From assembly GCA_943737045.1 (NCBI GenBank), contig CALSFV010000287.1, forward strand, positions 326,001-390,000: a DNA stretch of 64,000 nt. The letters are read 5' to 3'. The position numbers and the translations under genes are program-made. Under the pieces are notes generated by a model. It was not told where the DNA came from. It did not search any database and saw only the letters and a program-made list of their open reading frames with translations. Below are positions 58,701 to 64,000 of this stretch, piece after piece. The first letter of the stretch is position 1; each line of letters begins with the position of its first letter. This stretch comes from Parapristionchus giblindavisi. Lineage: Eukaryota; Nematoda; Chromadorea; Rhabditida; Diplogasteridae.

Positions 58701-61106
58701 AGCCAGTCGGTGGACAACTCGGTGGTGCACCGGCACCTGCCGGGGGCTCTCCTCAACTTATGGTAAGTCATTAAGCAATATTATTTAAGTAAGGCTAAGT
58801 CATTAAGTTCTATTGTTTAAGTAAATATTAAGTAGTACTTAACCTTTGTTCCTTAAATCCTTAAGTGTTTGATTTCAGCCGGGAGGATTGATCTATCCTG
58901 CAAAGGACTTGGCTGCGTACATTGATTCTCTAGTTGAGAGTCTTGTTGTGAACGGGCCTGCTGTCATCGAACCAGCTAAGGCACTTAGGGTAAGTCACAC
59001 CTTAACCTTATGACTTAACGCTTAATTTCTTAAGTAATTGTATTAAATAGTCTACTAGTCCTTCGTTGATCGAAGTAGGGGTCAACAAAGTGAAAGTCAG
59101 TGTGAGGGCGCGTACCCTTCAGTGGCTACCTCTTCTCTCCCTCTCCCTCTCCTTCTCTCTCCCTCTCCCTCTCCTTCTCTCTCCATCTCCTTCTATCCTA
59201 TGCAACTTCTCCCTTCTCTCACTCTAGATAGCGCGCTCTCTTGCACTTGCGCGCGCGAGCCCTCAGGCTGGCACGAAAGTGCAAGAGGGAGTGAGGGAGA
59301 GGGAGAGGGCTTTAGATTGGTACGGGGGAGGTCACCCCCAGGCACCACCTATCTATCTATCTCTATACACATTATGCAACACTTGTGCACTTACTACCAC
59401 CTCATGTTATGAAACTATTGAGATGACTTAAAGTGACTTAGGACTTAAGTACACTAAGTCATTAAGTACATTTCAGTTGCCGGAAAGAACTTCATCAAAT
59501 CCGGACACATCGACACCAGCCTCCACAGCGGCTCCCTTAGACACCATCCAACACTTACAACATCCCACCGTGTCCACCGTACAGCCTCTACCTCTACCTC
59601 TCAGCTACAATCAGGTACTTCTTAAGTCCTTAAGTAATGATTAGATTAACTCATAAGTCTTTAATTATTAAATACCTTGTATCATATGACCTTAAGTAAT
59701 GATTAGATTAAGTGATAAGTGTTCTTAGTTTTATTTAAGTCATTGTCAATATTACAGATCAATTGTTTGGAGAACGTTCACCGACTCTTGAAGAGTCAGT
59801 CCAAGCTGGAGGAAGGAGAACAACCTGAGACTAACAACGAGATTAGGTATGGTACTTAAGACCTTAAGACTCTAAGTATTCTTAAGTAAGACTAGGGTCT
59901 ATTCTTAGGTATAGGGAGAGGGTATGGCCTATATATCGTGAGAGAAAGTGATCATTCATTTGTTTACAACCCCCACCCGTCCACACTTGTACCAGGGTGA
60001 ACGACAAGGTCATCTATCCTTAGGAATGACTTAAGACTTAGGACTTATCACTTAAGGTTTACTTAGTCATAAGTCTATACTTCCTCTAGGATACACCCTG
60101 TACCAGCCTAGATTTGTGTGTCTGGAGGTTTGGGCGAAAATGTTTACGGGTGGTGCACGCTTCGCGCTATGTCGTGCTAGGGTGAATGAGAGGGAGAGGT
60201 AGAGGGAGGGAGAGGTAGAGGGAGGGAGAGGTAGAGGGAGGGAGAGGTAGAGACCCTCAGGGGAGAGAAGGAGTGTTCACCCATAACATAGTGTCTACCA
60301 CACACAGACAAACAGCTGATGGTTGGTGTTCATCACTTCTCCATTGTGCCAGTTCCTCGTAGTCACTCGACACACTAACTTGAACTGACTGGTACCATGC
60401 ACGAGAGAGGGTGGAGGACACTCAAAACAAATCATATCAGGGACTTATCAATCAATCAATCAATAAAATTACAGTAATCTCGGACCATCGATTCCTCTGA
60501 CTCGTGAGACATTAATGGAACACACACGGAGGTATGAGGCTGAGTATCGTGCAACATGGTCTCGACGTCTTTCTGGAGCCCTTAAACGACCAATGACCAT
60601 CGAAGCTTCCACTACATCAGCCGCAGCGCCTATGACTGAACCGCCCGCGGCCAAACAAGCTCGTGCGTCGGCGCCTGCCACTGCCACGTGGACTGCAGCC
60701 CAGAGGGAGGAGTACTATCGATCATTGCCTCCTGCCCCAGCACCACCTCCTGGTCACAACTATCAGGTACGATTGCCTACCTATAATCAATCGATAACAT
60801 ATTGAATCAATCAATAATTTCAGATCACCTCCATGCCTCTACCATCTCCTGCAACTGTTCAACGGCGTTCCGCCTTCTCTACCGTACCTCGTATACCATC
60901 GATCGACTTTACCCAACAACATCAGGTACCGTAGCACTTTCCGCTCGAGACTCGAGATTCATTTCCAACTCTCAATTACCGTAATCCTCTTAAAGGTCTC
61001 GAACTTTGGACCATTGTCGGTGGCGACGTTTGAGCCGGCTGTTTCGGTAATCAAGACAACCGAACCACAAGGAACCCTTCTGCTGGAGGCTTCTAGACTT
61101 AACTAG
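52758..61106 (+). CDS. lin-42: PERIOD/LIN-42 homologue (PAS-domain developmental clock protein)
   Basis: Fifteen exons with agreeing phases: 52758-52814, 53406-53639, 54162-54277, 55732-55815, 55861-55958, 56045-56119, 56725-56895, 57012-57115, 58703-58762, 58879-58989, 59477-59614, 59758-59846, 60475-60766, 60824-60925 and 60996-61106; 613 residues. Exon 5 needs the GTAGAG donor at 55959. A possible extra in-frame exon, 58525-58617 (31 codons), would give 644. Residues about 60-150 look like a degenerate PAS-A. Residues about 180-285 are PAS-B with PAC, including FITKHTATGALTHIDLRYD and the PERIOD hallmark INPWSKKMELIVARHKL (PER: NPWSRK-EF--G-H-V). Residues about 412-440 (SYNQINCLENVHRLLKSQSK) match the SYQ block and about 450-475 (PLTRETLMEHTRRYEAEYRA, then TWSRRLS) the LT block of LIN-42. 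In C. elegans LIN-42 times larval development and moulting and represses microRNA transcription. Long introns, up to 1.6 kb, hold simple repeats. Confidence 0.92.
52943..53280. repeat. G-run and CT-rich tract in lin-42 intron 1
   Basis: A run of 14 G at 52949-52962 is followed by CT-rich segments (53050-53090, 53140-53215). Open frames on both strands are repeat-driven. Confidence 0.6.
53640..53720. repeat. Iterated ACTTAAGT-like motif in lin-42 intron 2
   Basis: The intron opens with GTAAGTATGAGGACTTAAG and continues with repeated variants of ACTTA(A/G)GT (GGACTTAGGTACTT, TTTAAGTACTTAATAAC, TTTAAGTACTTATGACTT). The same iteration fills lin-42 introns around 57130, 58770-58870, 58990-59040, 59430-59475, 59620-59750 and 59850-60060. 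Confidence 0.55.
53836..53960. repeat. CT-rich tract (CCCTCCCTCT) in lin-42 intron 2
   Basis: About 120 bp of CTCTCCCTCC units, pure pyrimidine on the coding strand. Frames over it are artefacts. Confidence 0.85.
54490..54970. repeat. CT tracts and a CTGCCTCTCCCTCTCTCC repeat in lin-42 intron 3
   Basis: CT-rich 54495-54560. Then 54857-54968 holds six 18-base units of the form CTCTCCCTCTGCCTCTCC. A GA-rich segment at 54715-54785 between them could pair with either. The intron (54278-55731) also contains several TACGGTA/TACCGTA motifs near 54270-54415. Confidence 0.8.
57360..57815. repeat. GA/CT foldback block in lin-42 intron 8
   Basis: GA-rich 57482-57550 is followed by CT-rich 57596-57720, with tens of bases that could pair. 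Flanked by CTGCCTGG and GTGCCTGG-type motifs also seen next to other GA/CT blocks in this window. Confidence 0.6.
57955..58135. repeat. Tandem TACGGTAGGTCT motif in lin-42 intron 8
   Basis: At least five TACGGTA or TGCGGTA motifs lie in 180 bp, three followed by GGTCT (58050-58105). All have the GGTA orientation, opposite to the CCGTA runs before the gene. Confidence 0.6.
59130..59320. repeat. CT/GA foldback in lin-42 intron 10
   Basis: CT-rich 59138-59190 is followed by GA-rich 59281-59310, separated by a GC-rich stretch with TTGCACTTGCGCGCGCGAGC. Same organisation as the other CT/GA blocks. Confidence 0.55.
60186..60252. repeat. 16-base GGGAGAGGTAGAGGGA tandem repeat in lin-42 intron 12
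   Basis: Four copies of GGGAGAGGTAGAGGGA in a row. It lies in the intron between the SYQ and LT exons. Confidence 0.8.
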
Positions 61107-62854
61107 AGATCAAAGATCAATATATATTATTTATTAGATTCGTTTACCTCTTCCCCGTTTTAAATAGGCAATTCGATTCATTCATTCAAGTCTTTCACAT
61201 AATTGATCCCAATCAATTTCCCACATCCGCTGCTTTTCTCAGTCTTTCATTATCCCGTATTCGATTCATATTTCATTCTCTTTCATTCATTACCATTTAC
61301 TTCCGGTTTCTCTTTTTTCCATTCTTTCTCTCCTTTTTGTCTCCTGCTACCCACTGTTTTCTTTCAGGCGTGCACTCTCACCACGATTAGAGGCATACGG
61401 TAGTTACCGTACGCCCCACTCGAGGTAGATAATGTGCTGCCACCAAATCAGTATAGCCCAAATATATATTCTATATATCTATATATATTATCTTATTTTT
61501 GTTACTTTTCTTCCAGGCTCGTACGGTTCTCGCTCTTTCTATTATATATCGTACATAGGCTATACTATTCCTTTTTTGCGTCTTCTCTCTTTTGTATCAT
61601 CGGGTGCAATAGTTTTCGTAGACGAACAGACACACAGACACGCACACAGACCTCCCTTTATATCTCTCCAAACCCGCACAGAGTCATCCGCAATAACAAC
61701 CCCTCCTTCCCCCGTACAATGAATGTGCCTGACCCATCCCCCTCTCCCTATATCTACTCCAATCTAGGGTATTCAATCGAACAACACGCAACTTATTGTA
61801 TGTATCTTTTTACACCTGCTTTAACTTATATCTAAGCTCCGCCCCTTAATCAATTGTATCAACGTACGTTCCAGTTATGCTCACTGCCCTTTTATCTTTC
61901 TTATGGAAGGAATGCTACTCAAACTGCCTGATCGTATCAATATTCTCACTTTATTGATCGATCAAAAGCTCCCTTTATCAGTCTCAGTAATCAATAATGT
62001 TGACAACACACTCCACATCGCTTTCTCAATCTCTCCTTTTCATACTTTGCCATCGTTCTTTTTGCATATTCTAATCCCCCTATCATTATTCGTCATCAAT
62101 CACTCCCGTATGTCTTTCAATATCCCGCGGAGATCGTCTCCTAAGCTCTAACCACAGACCGGGACCCCCATGTGACTGGCCAGCTCCGACCGCGACAACG
62201 CGACCTCACTGTCCGCTAGGCGCCGATACGCGTTGCGGTTCGAACGCGCCTACGCGGAGTGGACGCGTCGCGGTCGATTGATGCTGACAGTTCAATATCA
62301 TCATATATTACTACACACTAGTGCAATGTTGTTTCCCACTTCTCACAATCGTTCTTTCATTCTCCGTCTGTTCATTCATATTCATATGTTCAGTAAGAGT
62401 TTCCGGTGCCTCTTCCTCATTTCCCCCGTTTAACAAATAAACCCCGCCCACTTTCTTCACCCATGAAAATCACTAGATTCTATGTAATTTGTCGTCTTTT
62501 CTTAATTTTTTTCAATTTGTTGTGTACATTGTGATGATTCGTAACGATTTATAGACGATTGAATTCTTTCATTTTGAATGCCACGAAGAAGTCTCGAAGA
62601 CTTCTCAATGATAAAAAAACTTCATAAACATCAAATAACTTGGTCTTTCAATGCAAAAACAGAGGAATAATGCAATTCATCAATATATTTAAAAAGAGTG
62701 GAGAACTGATGGGGGGAAACCATAAAAGCACGATAGATTGAAGACTGAAGAGAACTTTAAAGAATAGCCCATACAGAGCAGATGAGAAGCCTGGGTCAAA
62801 CTCATTGACAAGGAAAGCCTTACAAGGGAATACCCCAGGCACACCGATCAAGGG

Positions 62855-62911
<57 letters not shown>

Positions 62912-62959
62912 GAAAACATATACTATTGATTCGAAGGGAAGCGACTCCCTTTCAATGTT
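61107..62959. other. 3' flank of lin-42, no further gene seen
   Basis: T- and C-rich DNA likely to include the lin-42 3' untranslated region; the first AATAAA-type signal I notice is near 62435 (ACAAATAAACC). The reading frames here (61203-62433) have no splice partners. 62861-62910 is a (TTA)n microsatellite. A GC-rich patch at 62160-62280 is unlike its surroundings. Confidence 0.4.
62861..62910. repeat. (TTA)n microsatellite
   Basis: About 16 TTA units just before the palindromic element at 62960. Same unit as in the 27-37 kb palindrome. Confidence 0.9.
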
Positions 62960-63808
62960 ACAAGGGAGCTCTGTGGTCTTGTCTTGGCCATATGAGAAGT
63001 CACTATCATGACTAGATTAAGTTCTCGATGTTGACCTGAGTTTCGAGAAAATCGATATTGAAATTCCGATGGTCAATTCGAAAATTTTCGGAGGATAGTA
63101 CACAAACATTTCCTATGAGTTGGTGAACTCATCTATCTACCTCCGAAGCAACGACCTGTGTAGTGTAGTGGAAAAGGTGTTCGTGTTAGATTTTGACTGT
63201 CACTGGTTCGATCCCTCTTGCAGAACTTCTCTTTTGCTGATTTTCTTTATGTCAAGAGGAAACATCAAAAACATTTTTTTTAAACATCAAGCAAAACATA
63301 AAAAAACATCGAGATCAAAGATCACTTTGTGTGTCCAAGATGTAAGAATCGCTTTTCTTTTGATCATTTTGTTGTTAAAGAACGCGCACGCACACAAACA
63401 CACACAAAGAATGATCTTTGATCTCGATGTTTTTTGATGTTTTGCTTGATGTTTAAAAAAAATGTTTTTTTATGTTTCATCTTGACATAAAGAAAATCAG
63501 CAAAAGAAAAGTTCTGCAAGAGGGATCGAACCAATGACAGTCAAAATCTAACGCGGACACCTAATCCACTACACTACACAGGTCGTAACTTAGGAGGTTG
63601 ATAGATGTGTTCACCAACTCATAGGAAATGTTTGTGTACTATCCCCCGAAAATTTTCGAATTGACCATCGGAATTTCAATATCGATTTTCTCGAAACTCA
63701 GGTCGTCTAGGCAGCCCTAAAAAGAGATTCGTAATCACCATCGAGAACTTAATCTAGTCATGATAGTGACTTCTCATATGGCCAAGACAAGACCACAGAG
63801 CTCCCTTG
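62960..63808. mobile_element. E5: palindromic element with tRNA-like arms
   Basis: ACAAGGGAGCTCTGTGGTCT at the left is inverted at the right end, and the match continues through CCATATGAGAAGTCACTATC and GATATTGAAATTCCGATGG to the centre near 63384. Each arm carries GTGTAGTGTAGTGGA (A-box-like) and ACTGGTTCGATCCCTCTTGC (perfect GGTTCGATCCC B box in the left arm; the right arm has ATTGGTTCGATCCC on the other strand), about 40 bases apart. No coding frame. The ends differ from family S. Confidence 0.65.
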
Positions 63809-64000
63809 TTAGATCAATGATAGAGTGGTCAGACGATAAGAGTAGATCGATGGGCAGAGACGCAGAGTGTCATCTCGCGCTCAAGCGGCCGAATTGAGAG
63901 AACTATTGAGATGGGTGGCGTGCGGGGATCACTACACGAATTGAGTGAAAAAATTAAGAAAATAAAAATTAATTAATTTTGCAATTTTAAATATAAAATT
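63809..64000. other. Window edge, no gene seen
   Basis: Nothing recognisable. Mixed sequence becoming AT-rich at the end. Confidence 0.4.

Overview
The window is nuclear DNA of a eukaryote, most likely a nematode. The genes are split by short GT-AG introns whose 3' ends are mostly TTTCAG-like. Several start codons sit just behind an AG that could serve as a trans-splice acceptor. The recognisable proteins are a PERIOD/LIN-42 clock protein carrying the LIN-42-type SYQ and LT blocks, a transthyretin-like secreted protein, a casein-kinase-1-like kinase fold, chemoreceptor-like fragments and two nuclear-encoded respiratory subunits. I place it near the Rhabditina by character, not by any search. 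There are no prokaryotic features, and gene structures were built by hand from splice signals and reading-frame continuity.

Layout. 1-7 kb: AT-rich, almost gene-free, with two small foldback elements. 7.1-9.4 kb: two tandem minus-strand respiratory genes, NDUFA7 (complex I) then UQCRQ (complex III), possibly an operon. 9.66-13.49 kb: a long inverted-repeat element (E1a) split by a second element (10488-13032) with its own terminal inverted repeats, which encloses a short multi-exon reading frame. 14.4-15.4 kb: an unidentified 119-residue basic protein gene. 15.4-22.2 kb: an inverted duplication of a head-to-head pair of small secreted-peptide precursor genes (A and B), degraded on the left and interrupted on the right by a 2.99-kb element (E2) with CACGCGTG ends and a 4-bp target duplication. 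22.9-25.7 kb: a 12-exon casein-kinase-1-like pseudokinase (minus), divergent from a small acidic-tailed protein gene (plus).

25.97-27.2 kb: a 0.9-kb foldback element and an array of GCGGGCCCGC palindromes. 27.35-37.07 kb: a near-perfect palindrome of 9.7 kb (arms about 4.8 kb, spacer about 82 bp) with a degenerate chemoreceptor-like gene mirrored in both arms. 37.5-39.0 kb: a second copy of the E2 family (E2'), again with a small acidic ORF. 39.9-41.2 kb: a transthyretin-like gene with an unresolved 5' exon. 41.2-52.7 kb: no convincing gene; purine/pyrimidine simple repeats, a compact E1 copy (E1b) and a terminal-inverted-repeat element with a tRNA-like core. 52.8-61.1 kb: the 15-exon lin-42/period homologue, with introns full of CT/GA tracts and TACCGTA motifs. 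62.96-63.81 kb: a palindromic element with tRNA-like arms.

The strongest theme is inverted repetition at every scale, from hairpins of about 90 bp to a 9.7-kb palindrome. The most promising undescribed items are the E2 family, for which the duplicated peptide locus supplies a natural empty site; the nested 10.5-13.0 kb element with spliced-looking exons; the inverted-repeat elements with Pol III-like internal boxes; and the A/B peptide locus itself.
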